From NCBI GenBank assembly GCA_902826945.1, contig CADEGS010000051.1:1-20765 (forward strand): 20,765 bases of DNA, given 5' to 3'. A program made the translations under genes and the position numbers. The notes beneath the pieces are model-generated. The model had not been told where the DNA came from, searched no databases, and saw only the letters and a list, made by a program, of their open reading frames with translations. This document shows positions 8,861 to 15,914 of this stretch, piece by piece. This stretch comes from an uncultured bacterium. Its GTDB lineage: Bacteria; Planctomycetota; UBA1135; GCA-002686595. Positions within the stretch are counted from its first letter, which is position 1; the number at the start of each line of letters is the position of its first letter.

Positions 8861-9847
8861 TCAGGAGGCGAGGCGCGCCGCCACGGCCAGGGCCGCGCTC
8901 GCCGCCACCCGGAGCTGGTCGCCGACGGCGAAGAAGCATACCGAGCCGGCCCCCCGGGATCCCGTGCGAATCCGCCCCACGTGGATCCCTCCCTCCCCCT
9001 GGAGGGCCCGCGGGCTGAGGCGGTCGATCTCCTGCTCCTCGACCACCACCACGCCGGGATGGGCCGCGAGCGCGCGCGCGACCTCCGCGGGGAAGGCCGG
9101 GTGCCGCAGGCGCACGTGGAAGCTGACCGAGTCGCAGCGCTCGGCGTCGACGCGCAGCGCGCTGAGCTCGAGCGGCGCCTGGGTGCCCAGGGCCAGCGCG
9201 AGCTCGCGCGCGAGCAGGGCCTCGCGCGCCGGGCCGCGCGGCGGCGCGACCAGCACGTTCCCCACGCGCCCGCGCGCCGCGGGCTCGGCGGCCTCGCCGG
9301 CGAGCTCCTCGTACAGGTCGTTCAGCGCCCGCGCGCCGTCGCCCGCCGCCGAGACGAGCAGCACGACGCTCGCCTCCTCGACGCCGAAGGAGCGCTCGAG
9401 CGCGTGCAGGATCGGCCCGCACAGGAGCGCGCTGCGCTGGGGCAGCGCCACGAGCTGCGCGAACACGCCCGGGTCCGGCAGCGCCGTGCCCGGAGCGACG
9501 AGCAGCGCCTCCTGGCGGCCGCGGTACGCGCCGGAGAGATCGACCAGCCGTGCGCCGCCGGCGAGCGCGCGCGCCGCGGCCGCGAGCGCGCGCGGGTGCG
9601 CGCTCGTCAGCAGCACGACGGCGGCGGCCGGCCGGCGCTCCTCCATCGCGCGCACCGGGATCTCCTGGCCTTGCCAGGCGCAGGCGTGCGGGCGCAGCGC
9701 GACGAGCGAGAGGTTCGAGGGCGGATGCCCGAGGTCGAGCAGGAGGCAGGAGAGCTCGCGCCCGATCGGCGTGGCCGCGCCCAGGACCTCGAGCCGCAAG
9801 GCGCGCTGCGCGGGCCCCCATACGTCCTGGTCGCGAGAGGCGCCCAT
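8861..9847 (-). CDS. Aspartate-semialdehyde dehydrogenase homologue lacking catalytic residues (USG-1-like)
   Basis: The 328 residues have the overall layout of aspartate-semialdehyde dehydrogenase: a nucleotide-binding VLGAATPIGREL (21-32), LVDLSGAYR (101-109), VSAAGDGARALNDL (165-178) and a C-terminal GDQLRVAAS like the family's DNLRKGAA. The catalytic cysteine motif NPNCST is replaced by LPQRSA, putting Arg138 where Cys should be. The RVPVxxGHS motif is RVDAERCDS (232-240), with Asp239 in place of the catalytic His. It should therefore not be an active dehydrogenase. E. coli USG-1 is a known example of such a degenerate homologue with no settled function. It lies between moaC and accB. The start ATG 9847 has no clear ribosome site, and the N-terminal 15 residues are poorly conserved-looking, so a shorter start is possible. 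Confidence 0.8.
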   Translation of the reverse strand: MGASRDQDVWGPAQRALRLEVLGAATPIGRELSCLLLDLGHPPSNLSLVALRPHACAWQGQEIPVRAMEERRPAAAVVLLTSAHPRALAAAARALAGGARLVDLSGAYRGRQEALLVAPGTALPDPGVFAQLVALPQRSALLCGPILHALERSFGVEEASVVLLVSAAGDGARALNDLYEELAGEAAEPAARGRVGNVLVAPPRGPAREALLARELALALGTQAPLELSALRVDAERCDSVSFHVRLRHPAFPAEVARALAAHPGVVVVEEQEIDRLSPRALQGEGGIHVGRIRTGSRGAGSVCFFAVGDQLRVAASAALAVAARLAS

Positions 9848-9926
9848 GGCGAGCGGGATCGGCAGGGCGGGACCGTCCTCTGCACCGGAAACGCGGGCTC
9901 GCCCCGGCGGTTACCCCAGACGTACA

Positions 9927-9942
9927 GCCGCACCCGTGCGGC
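9927..9942 (-). terminator. Hairpin downstream of moaC
   Basis: An inverted repeat GCCGCA, loop CCCG, TGCGGC lies 26 bases beyond the moaC stop on the minus strand, within the 121-base gap before the USG-like gene. There is no T-tract. Its position just after a stop resembles the hairpin at 8818-8835. A terminator role is possible but weakly supported. The rest of the gap (9848-9968) shows no gene. Confidence 0.3.
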
Positions 9943-9968
9943 GCGCCCGCGGAGCCCGCGCCCCCCCG

Positions 9969-10535
9969 CTACTCCCCCTCGCGGCGCCACGTCCCGCGCT
10001 TGCCGCCGCGCTTCTCGAGCAGCTCGAGGCCCTCGACCCGGATGGCCGGGTCGAGCGCCTTCGTCATGTCGTAGACCGTCAGGGCCGCCAGCGCGGCGCC
10101 GACCAGGGCCTCCATCTCGACGCCCGTGCGCGCGCGGCAGGCGGCGCGGCAGCGGACCTCCAGCACGTCCTCGGCCACGACCTCGAACTCGAGGTCGACG
10201 TGGTCCAGCCCGAGCGGATGGCAAAGCGGGATCAGCTCGCCCGTGCGCTTGGCGGCCAGCGTCCCCGCGGCGCGCGCCATCTCCTCCACGGCGGCGAGCG
10301 CGCCCTTCGGCCCGCCGCCCGCGCGCACGCGCGCCAGCGCGCCCGGGGGGAAGCGCAGGCGCGCGCGCGCCAGCGCGGAGCGCTCGCCCTCGGGCTTCGC
10401 TCCCACGTCCACCATGCGCGCCCGCTGGCCCTCGGGGCCGGCCTGCACGTGGCTCAGGCCGCCGTCCGCCGGCCCCTCGGGGCCGTCCGCCGCCCGGTCC
10501 TGACCGGGTCCGCCCTTTCGCTTTCTGTTTAACAC
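9969..10535 (-). CDS. moaC: Cyclic pyranopterin monophosphate synthase
   Basis: Second enzyme of molybdenum cofactor synthesis, acting after MoaA to make cyclic pyranopterin monophosphate. Family motifs are all present: LSHV..G...RMVDVGAK (27-47), GGPKGALAAVEEM (74-86), AAKRTGELIPLCHPL (94-108), TGVEMEAL (137-144) and VYDMTKALD (154-162) with Asp156 and Lys159, and a terminal EKRGGKRGTW. I chose GTG 10535 because GAGGGG at 10544-10549 lies 8 bases upstream and the next in-frame alternatives are poor. This gives 188 residues, about 25 longer at the N-terminus than E. coli MoaC; a later start is possible. The open frame continues far upstream but overlaps the divergent protease gene and is not coding. 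No other moa or moe gene is in the window. Confidence 0.92.
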   Translation of the reverse strand: MLNRKRKGGPGQDRAADGPEGPADGGLSHVQAGPEGQRARMVDVGAKPEGERSALARARLRFPPGALARVRAGGGPKGALAAVEEMARAAGTLAAKRTGELIPLCHPLGLDHVDLEFEVVAEDVLEVRCRAACRARTGVEMEALVGAALAALTVYDMTKALDPAIRVEGLELLEKRGGKRGTWRREGE

Positions 10536-10707
10536 CCGCGTTGCCCCTCGCGCCTCCGTAGCGATCGGTTCGAAATACGCTCCGGCGGCGACGCATGCCG
10601 CATCCGCCGCGGGGATCGGCCCTGCATCCACGCGGCCGGCCGGACTACAGTACCCCACCTCGGGTCCCCCTCCCATCCGCCTCGCGCGGCACCACGGCAC
10701 CACCACG
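10536..10707. promoter_or_regulatory. Divergent intergenic region between moaC and the S41 protease
   Basis: This 172-base gap must hold the start signals for two divergent genes. The moaC side has GAGGGG at 10544-10549 as a likely ribosome site. On the protease side a TACAGT at 10646-10651 could be a -10 element about 57 bases before the ATG, but nothing convincing lies at -35 and no Shine-Dalgarno precedes ATG 10708. It is less GC-rich around 10515-10580 than its surroundings, as promoters often are. I see no small gene or RNA in it. Confidence 0.4.
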
Positions 10708-13194
10708 ATGACCCAACGAGCCACGGCGGCCCTCGTCACGACCCTCCTCCTCTCCCTGGGGACCGCCGCGAGCGGCGCGCCGCCGCAAGCGGCCGGCTCG
10801 CTGGCCGAGATGGTCGAGCGCGAGGTCGCCCAGGCGAGCGGCAAGAGCGCCGACGAGCTGCTCGACCGCGCGCTCGAGCTGCGCGGCGCGGACGGTCTGG
10901 GCGCCGGCCCGGACCTCGACCAGGCGCTCGACCGCCTGCTCGCCGCGGACGACCTCTCCCCCGAGGGCGCGCTGCTGCTCGCCACCGCGCGGCTGGCCGG
11001 CGGCGAGCCCGACCTCGAGCGCGTCGCCCAGGCCCTCGAGGCGCCGCTCGCGGCCGCCGACGCCGAACTGGCCGGGGCCGCGGCGGGGCTGCTCGGCGAC
11101 ACCGGCTTCCGCACCCTGCCGCGCAACCGGCGCGAGGAGCTCGCCCAGCGCATGCTGGCGCTGGCCGCCGACGGCGAGCGCGCCCCCGAGCTGCGCATGC
11201 GCGCGGCGCAGGGCGCCTACACGCTCGCGGTCGAGGCCGACGGGCGCGACGAGGCGCGCACCCTGCTGCGCGGCTTCCTGGGGTCGGACGCGCCCGAGCT
11301 GCGCGCCGAGGCCGCGCTGGCGCTGGCCGGCGCCTCGGCGCAGCCGATCGAGGGCGCGCTGCGCAGGGAGCTCGAGCGGCTCGAGAAGCTGCCCGACGCG
11401 CGCGGCGACCTGGCGCGCGCGCTGCTCAAGGAGGAACGCCTGCGCGACCACTACGAGCGCAAGCTGCGCGACCAGCGCGAGGCGCAGACCGCGGGCTCGC
11501 TCCCGCCCGAGCTGGTCGAGCTCTCGGCCGTGCTGCAGATGATCGAGGAGCGCCACCTCGAGGGCGGCAAGGTCACCGAGAAGCAGCTCGTCGAGGCCGG
11601 CATCGAGGGCATGCTGCAGTGGATGGACCAGCACTCGAGCTACCTCTCCTCGGAGGACTACGCGCGCTTCTTCCAGGAGCTCGAGGCCGAGTACGGCGGC
11701 ATCGGCGCCTACGTGAACACCGACCCCGACACCGGCCTGTTCACGATCGTGCAGCCGATCTACTCGGGCCCGGCCTACGTCGCCGGCCTGAAGACCGACG
11801 ACAAGATCGTGCGCATCGACGACTGGCCGACGCTCGGCAAGGACCGCGACGAGATCATCAAGCGCCTGAAGGGCCAGCCCGGCACGACGGTCAAGCTGTA
11901 CGTGTGGCGGCGCGGCATGGACGGCGAGCTGATCGACCGGCCGACCGAGGAGATGGCCGTCACCGTCGAGCGCGCGCTGGTCGAGATCCCGGCCGGCACC
12001 TGGCAGCTCCTGCCCGGCGGCGTCGGCCTGGTGCAGCTCGACACGTTCAGCCGCGTGGCGATGGAGGAGCTCAAGGGCTGGCTGCCGATGCTGCGCGAGA
12101 ACGGCATGCGCGCGCTCGTGCTCGACCTGCGCAGCAACTCCGGCGGGCTGCTCGACGAGGCGCGCGAGGTGGCCGAGCTGTTCCTCGACAAGGGCAACGT
12201 CGTCGTCTCCACCGAGGGCCGCGGCCAGAGCCGCCCGCAGGTGCTGAAGACGCGCCGCAACCCGCTCTTGCCGCCCGAGATGCCGATGGTCGTCCTGACC
12301 GGGCGCATGACGGCCTCGGCGGCGGAGATCGTCTCGGGCGCGCTGCAGGACCACCAGCGCGCCACGGTGGTCGGCAAGACCACCTTCGGCAAGGGCTCGG
12401 TGCAGCAGCTGCTGCCGGTCGAGGGCGCCGCGCAGGACGAGTGGAAGGACGAGAACCAGAACGGCCGCTGGGATCCCTGGGAGCCGATCACCGTCGACCA
12501 CGACAAGGACGGCGAGGTCGACTACGCCCCGCGCGTCAAGCTGACGATCGCGCGCTACCTGCTGCCGAGCGGGCGCTCGATCCACCGCGAGCTCGACGAC
12601 GAGGGCAACCTGATCTCGCCGGGTGGCGTCGAGCCGGACTTCAAGGTCGACTTCCCGCCGATCGAGCGCTGGGAGTACGAGGAGGAGGTACGCCTGCGCA
12701 AGACCGGCCAGATGCGGCGCTACGTGGACGAGCGCTGGGAGGCGAACCGCGCGCTCTTCAACCAGCTGGCGCTGAACGACGGGCGGAACCCGGGCCTCTA
12801 TCCCGACTTCGACCAGCTCATGACGACGCTGGGCACGACGCTCGGGCGCGACGACGTGCGCCGCATCCTGCGCTCGGAGATCCGCCGGCGCGTGCAGGAC
12901 GAGCGCGGCGTCGCCTTCCCGCTCGGCGACTTCGTCGAGGACGTGCAGCTCCAGAAGGCGATCCAGCTCGCGCTGGAGAAGCTCGGCGAGGAGCCGGCCA
13001 ACATCCCCGAGTTCGGCCTGGTGTTCGACTACGAGCCCCAGCCGCTCGGCGCGGGCCAGCTCGCCACGCTGCGCGGCTCCGAGGAGCTGCGCCGCGCACG
13101 CGACCTGCTGCGCGAGGCGCGCGACGGCACCACCACGCTCTCTCCGAAGGAGCTGCAGGAGGTGCTGACCGTGCTCGACGAGATCGACGACTAG
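10708..13194 (+). CDS. Secreted S41 C-terminal processing protease with PDZ domain
   Basis: An 828-residue exported serine protease. A Sec signal peptide (about 1-24, basic then LVTTLLLSLGTAASG) is followed by an Ala/Glu/Leu-rich helical-repeat-like region (about 30-230), a charged helical linker, and the N-terminal S41 segment (about 265-330, including GIEGMLQWMDQHSSYLS). A PDZ domain follows (about 330-405, with YVAGLKTDDKIVRIDDWP) and then the S41 catalytic core. LDLRSNSGG (472-480) and TASAAEIVSGALQDHQRA place the nucleophile at Ser537, and the general base in TFGKGSVQ is Lys562. Their 25-residue spacing is exactly that of CtpA and Prc. Two DxDxDG-like loops interrupt the core at 581-605. 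The C-terminal 170 residues are charged and helical, like the long Prc-type tail. It is expected to act in the periplasm. No Shine-Dalgarno is seen before the ATG. Confidence 0.93.
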   Translation: MTQRATAALVTTLLLSLGTAASGAPPQAAGSLAEMVEREVAQASGKSADELLDRALELRGADGLGAGPDLDQALDRLLAADDLSPEGALLLATARLAGGEPDLERVAQALEAPLAAADAELAGAAAGLLGDTGFRTLPRNRREELAQRMLALAADGERAPELRMRAAQGAYTLAVEADGRDEARTLLRGFLGSDAPELRAEAALALAGASAQPIEGALRRELERLEKLPDARGDLARALLKEERLRDHYERKLRDQREAQTAGSLPPELVELSAVLQMIEERHLEGGKVTEKQLVEAGIEGMLQWMDQHSSYLSSEDYARFFQELEAEYGGIGAYVNTDPDTGLFTIVQPIYSGPAYVAGLKTDDKIVRIDDWPTLGKDRDEIIKRLKGQPGTTVKLYVWRRGMDGELIDRPTEEMAVTVERALVEIPAGTWQLLPGGVGLVQLDTFSRVAMEELKGWLPMLRENGMRALVLDLRSNSGGLLDEAREVAELFLDKGNVVVSTEGRGQSRPQVLKTRRNPLLPPEMPMVVLTGRMTASAAEIVSGALQDHQRATVVGKTTFGKGSVQQLLPVEGAAQDEWKDENQNGRWDPWEPITVDHDKDGEVDYAPRVKLTIARYLLPSGRSIHRELDDEGNLISPGGVEPDFKVDFPPIERWEYEEEVRLRKTGQMRRYVDERWEANRALFNQLALNDGRNPGLYPDFDQLMTTLGTTLGRDDVRRILRSEIRRRVQDERGVAFPLGDFVEDVQLQKAIQLALEKLGEEPANIPEFGLVFDYEPQPLGAGQLATLRGSEELRRARDLLREARDGTTTLSPKELQEVLTVLDEIDD

Positions 13195-13207
13195 TCGGTC
13201 GAGGAGC

Positions 13208-13236
13208 CGCCGGGCGACGGCGCCGTCAGCCCGGCG
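13208..13236. terminator. Bidirectional hairpin between convergent genes
   Basis: A 12-bp stem (CGCCGGGC then GACG, pairing with CGTC and GCCCGGCG) with a 4-base GCGC loop and a single bulged A at 13228. It begins 14 bases after the S41 protease stop and spans the stop codon of the opposing AI-2E gene. There is no strong T-run on either strand, so a classical intrinsic terminator is not certain. Its placement between two converging stops makes shared termination the natural reading. Confidence 0.5.
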
Positions 13237-14347
13237 CCTCGGCCTCGTCCACGCTCTTCTGCACCGCGGGCAGCACGAGCTCGCGGAAGACGATCCACGA
13301 GGACGCCGCCAGCGGCAGCGCGATCAGCACGCCCAGCATCCCGAGCGCCGCGCCGCCGGCGAGCAGCACGAACAGCACCACGACCGGGTGCAGGCCCAGG
13401 CTGTCGCCGAGGATCTTCGGGATCAGGACGTAGCCCTCCACGACCTCGCCCAGCCCGAACACGACGCCTGCGCGCAGGAGCGCGGACACGAAGCCGTGCT
13501 CGAGGACGCCGATCGCGAGCGCGCCGACGAACCCGAGCAGCGGCCCGACGAACGGCACCAGCGACAGGAAGCCCGAGCCCATCCCGAACAGGAAGGAGTA
13601 GGGCATGCCCGCCGCGAGCAGGCCGAGCCACAGGAAGACCCCCTTCAGCGCGCACACGCCCAGGCGTCCGCGGAAGAAGCTCGCGATCACGACGCCGATC
13701 CGGCTCGCCACGCCCGCCAGGCGCTCGCGGTCGCGCGCGGGCAGGAAGCGCCGGCAGGCGGCGTGGATGCGCTCCAGCTCGAACAAGAGGAACCACGTGT
13801 AGAGCGGGATCAGGAGCAGCGCCCCGAGCGCGCCGGCGATCGCGCCCAGCCAGCCGCCGACGAAGCCGAGCGCCGTGCCGGCCGCGGCCAACGAGGCCTT
13901 GCCGGCCGCCTGCACGGCGCTCTCGTGTCCCTCGACCAGCTCGCGCGCCGCGGCGACGAGCGAGCCCGGGTCGAGGTCGGGCACGTACTCCTCCCCGAGC
14001 CAGCCCTCGAGCCGCGCGTGCACCTCGCCGACGCGCTGCTCCATGCGCTCGCGCAGCTCGGGGTTCTCCGCGACCGAGCGCACCAGGTGCACGGTCTGCA
14101 GCGTGACGCCCAGGCCGACCAGCGCCATGCCGAGGAACCCCGCCACGAAGATCGCGTTGACCGCGGCGCGCCGCGAGAGCCCGCGCGCCTGCAGGCGAGC
14201 GACCGCGGGGTGCAGGATGAAGGCCAGCAGGTAGCCGAGCAGCAGCGGGTTGACGACCGCGCGGATCGTCCACAGGAACCACAGGACGAGCGCGCCGAGC
14301 GCGACCAGGATCGCGTTGCGCCGCGCGCGCGGCAGGCGCTCGAGCAC
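13226..14347 (-). CDS. AI-2E/PerM-family membrane protein
   Basis: A 373-residue polytopic inner-membrane protein of the AI-2E transporter (PerM/YhhT) family, whose members are proposed exporters or permeases; the substrate here is unknown. Hydrophobic segments lie near 12-48, 62-88, 155-188, 215-245, 250-288, 295-312 and 330-365. A soluble, charged region lies at about 90-150, as is usual for the family. Signature elements are LSLVPFVGPLLG (261-272) and VEGYVLIPKILGDSLGLHP (313-331). The start is a GTG at 14347 with an excellent AAGGAGG (14354-14360) six bases upstream. It is the last gene of the minus-strand run after the Minf_1886 gene (47-base gap) and converges with the S41 protease. Confidence 0.92.
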   Translation of the reverse strand: MLERLPRARRNAILVALGALVLWFLWTIRAVVNPLLLGYLLAFILHPAVARLQARGLSRRAAVNAIFVAGFLGMALVGLGVTLQTVHLVRSVAENPELRERMEQRVGEVHARLEGWLGEEYVPDLDPGSLVAAARELVEGHESAVQAAGKASLAAAGTALGFVGGWLGAIAGALGALLLIPLYTWFLLFELERIHAACRRFLPARDRERLAGVASRIGVVIASFFRGRLGVCALKGVFLWLGLLAAGMPYSFLFGMGSGFLSLVPFVGPLLGFVGALAIGVLEHGFVSALLRAGVVFGLGEVVEGYVLIPKILGDSLGLHPVVVLFVLLAGGAALGMLGVLIALPLAASSWIVFRELVLPAVQKSVDEAEAPG

Positions 14348-14353
14348 TCAGCT

Positions 14354-14360
14354 CCTCCTT
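14354..14360 (-). promoter_or_regulatory. Ribosome binding site for the AI-2E gene
   Basis: AAGGAGG on the minus strand, six bases before the GTG at 14347. It decides the GTG as the start and is among the strongest Shine-Dalgarno sequences in the window. Confidence 0.8.
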
Positions 14361-14394
14361 CCGGGAACGCCGCGCCGGGCCGCTCGGAGCGCGC

Positions 14395-14808
14395 TCAGGG
14401 CTCCTGCGCCCCCCACGCGTCGGCGTCGGGCAAGCGCGGCTCGTAGGCGCGCACGAACGCGTCCTCGAAGTCGAAGCCGTCGCGGAAGTCCTCGATCGAG
14501 TCCTCCTCGTTGCGCGACAGCTTCTCCTCCTCGACCATGCGGAAGACCATGTTGCCCCAGTCGAGCGTCGTGTGCACGCCCCACGAGCGCCACACCTGCG
14601 CCGCCAGCGGCCCGAAGAGCTCGATCGCGAAGGCGCGCATGCCGACCAGGAGCTCCTGCCCGCTCACGTGGCGGTCCGACCCCTCGGCCTCCTCCTTGCC
14701 CGCCAGCCGGATCGCGTAGGAGAGCGACTCGACGAGGAAGCGGTACGCCTCCGGCGCGTAGCGCCCGTCCTTGCGCGCGATCTCGCGCATCCAGTCCTGG
14801 ACGCTCAT
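14395..14808 (-). CDS. Minf_1886 family protein (PVC-restricted, unknown function)
   Basis: A 137-residue soluble acidic protein with no signal peptide or membrane segment. I recognise the pattern IARKDGRYAPEAYRFLVESL near the N-terminus, RHVSGQELLVGMRAFAIELFG in the middle and VWRSWGVHTTLDWGNMVFRMV near 72-91 as the Minf_1886 family. From memory this is also annotated as a Verrucomicrobia/Planctomycetes-restricted conserved protein. The C-terminal third is rich in Asp and Glu and includes SIEDFRDGFDFEDAF. No enzymatic motif is visible and no function is known to me. The ATG at 14808 overlaps the holB stop as ATGA and is preceded by GGAGG (14815-14819) six bases away. The gene is coupled to holB and tmk, hinting at a replication-linked or housekeeping role, which is inference. 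Confidence 0.85.
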   Translation of the reverse strand: MSVQDWMREIARKDGRYAPEAYRFLVESLSYAIRLAGKEEAEGSDRHVSGQELLVGMRAFAIELFGPLAAQVWRSWGVHTTLDWGNMVFRMVEEEKLSRNEEDSIEDFRDGFDFEDAFVRAYEPRLPDADAWGAQEP

Positions 14809-15914
14809 CCCGCCCCTCCCCCCCCTCGCACCGGCGCCCGCGCGCGCCGCGCGTGCGACGCCCCGGCGCCGGGCGCCAGATCGCCGAGGACCAGGAGCGC
14901 CCGCTCGAGCACCGGGTCGGGCGCCAGGTTGCGCGCCACGTCGGCGCGGCACTCCGCGAGCGAGAGCAGCGCGCGCTCGAGCCGCGGCTCGGACGGCACG
15001 CCGGCGATCGTGGCGAGGATCGCGGCGTGCGCCGGCAGGGCCGGCGGGAGCCCGCGCGCGGCGCGCGCGAGATCGCCCGCCAGGGCGGCCAGGCGCGCCA
15101 GCGCGAAGCTCGCCCGCGCGCGCGCCTGCGCCGCGGGCGTGGCCCCGCCGAGCTGCGCCGGCAGCTCCTGCACGCGCGCCGCGGCGGCGAGCGGCGCGAG
15201 CCGCCCCGCCAGCACGTCGGCCGCGAGCGCCAGCAGCGGCTCGCAGCCCGAGCGCTCGGCCGCCAGCGCCGCGCCCGGCGCGCCGGGCGCGAGCCGCAGG
15301 AGCTCCCGCGCGCGCGCGGGATTCGTACCCTGCGCCTCGAGCACGCGGCAGGCGTCCGCGTCGGACAGCCGCCCGGTGCGCACGCGCATGCAGCGGCTGC
15401 GCAGCGTGGGGAGCAGCGCGTCGGGCCGCTCGCTCTCGAGCAGCAGCAGCGTGCCGTCGCGCGGCTCCTCGAGCGTCTTCAGGAGCGCGTTCTGCGCGGC
15501 GTGGTTCATGCGGTGCGCCTCGCGCAGCAGGATCACGCGCAGGCCGCCCTCGACGCTGCGCAGCGCGAGGAACGACTCGACGCTCTCGCCCTCGCCCGCC
15601 CCCCCGCCGCGCTGCGCGATGCGCGCGATGCGGATCTGCTCCTCGCCCTCCTCGACGGGGTCGATCACGAGCAGGTCGGGATGCCCGCCGCCCGCGCCGC
15701 CGGCCTGCACGCGCTTGCACGGGCCGCAGGCGAGGCACGGCTCGCCCGGACCGCTCGCGCACAGGAGCCCGCCTGCCAGCCAGCGCAGGAGCACGAAGCG
15801 GCCCGTGCCCGCAGGCCCCTCGAGGCACAGCGCGTGCGGCAGGTGCTCGCGGCGCGCGGCGTCCCACAGGCGCGCGGCCAGCGCCTCGTGGCCGAGCGGG
15901 CGCTCGAGCCTCAT
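14805..15914 (-). CDS. holB: DNA polymerase III delta-prime subunit (clamp loader)
   Basis: A 369-residue AAA+ clamp-loader subunit that helps load the sliding clamp at the replication fork. Visible are LGHEALAARL, PHALCLEGPAGTGRF (26-40), a zinc-module cysteine set (Cys52, 60, 63, 66, followed by HPDLLVIDP), LREAHRMNHAAQNALLKTLEEP (Walker B region, sensor and the delta-prime LLKxLEEP signature) and TLRSRCMRV. The Walker A position has GTGRF instead of GTGKT/S, so ATP hydrolysis is unlikely, consistent with a structural delta-prime role. The C-terminal half is Ala/Leu/Arg-rich and helical. The ATG at 15914 overlaps the tmk stop (ATGA) and has a perfect AGGAGG at 15922-15927 seven bases upstream. 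A dnaX-like identity is excluded by the missing Lys and short length. Confidence 0.9.
   Translation of the reverse strand: MRLERPLGHEALAARLWDAARREHLPHALCLEGPAGTGRFVLLRWLAGGLLCASGPGEPCLACGPCKRVQAGGAGGGHPDLLVIDPVEEGEEQIRIARIAQRGGGAGEGESVESFLALRSVEGGLRVILLREAHRMNHAAQNALLKTLEEPRDGTLLLLESERPDALLPTLRSRCMRVRTGRLSDADACRVLEAQGTNPARARELLRLAPGAPGAALAAERSGCEPLLALAADVLAGRLAPLAAAARVQELPAQLGGATPAAQARARASFALARLAALAGDLARAARGLPPALPAHAAILATIAGVPSEPRLERALLSLAECRADVARNLAPDPVLERALLVLGDLAPGAGASHARRARAPVRGGGGAG

Noticed and set aside
8850..8861. GC dinucleotide run near the end of the USG-like gene
   Set aside because: Short alternating GC tracts occur throughout this sequence and are expected at this base composition; no repeat structure beyond that.
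10622..10651. Sigma-70 promoter for the S41 protease using TACAGT at 10646
   Set aside because: The -10 candidate is fair, but the -35 position matches the consensus poorly at any normal spacing, so I did not list it as a separate feature.
10536..11198. Upstream extension of moaC across the S41 protease gene
   Set aside because: The extension is antisense to the signal peptide and helical region of the protease and has low-complexity Ser/Ala/Arg composition. GTG 10535 with GAGGGG is a better start.
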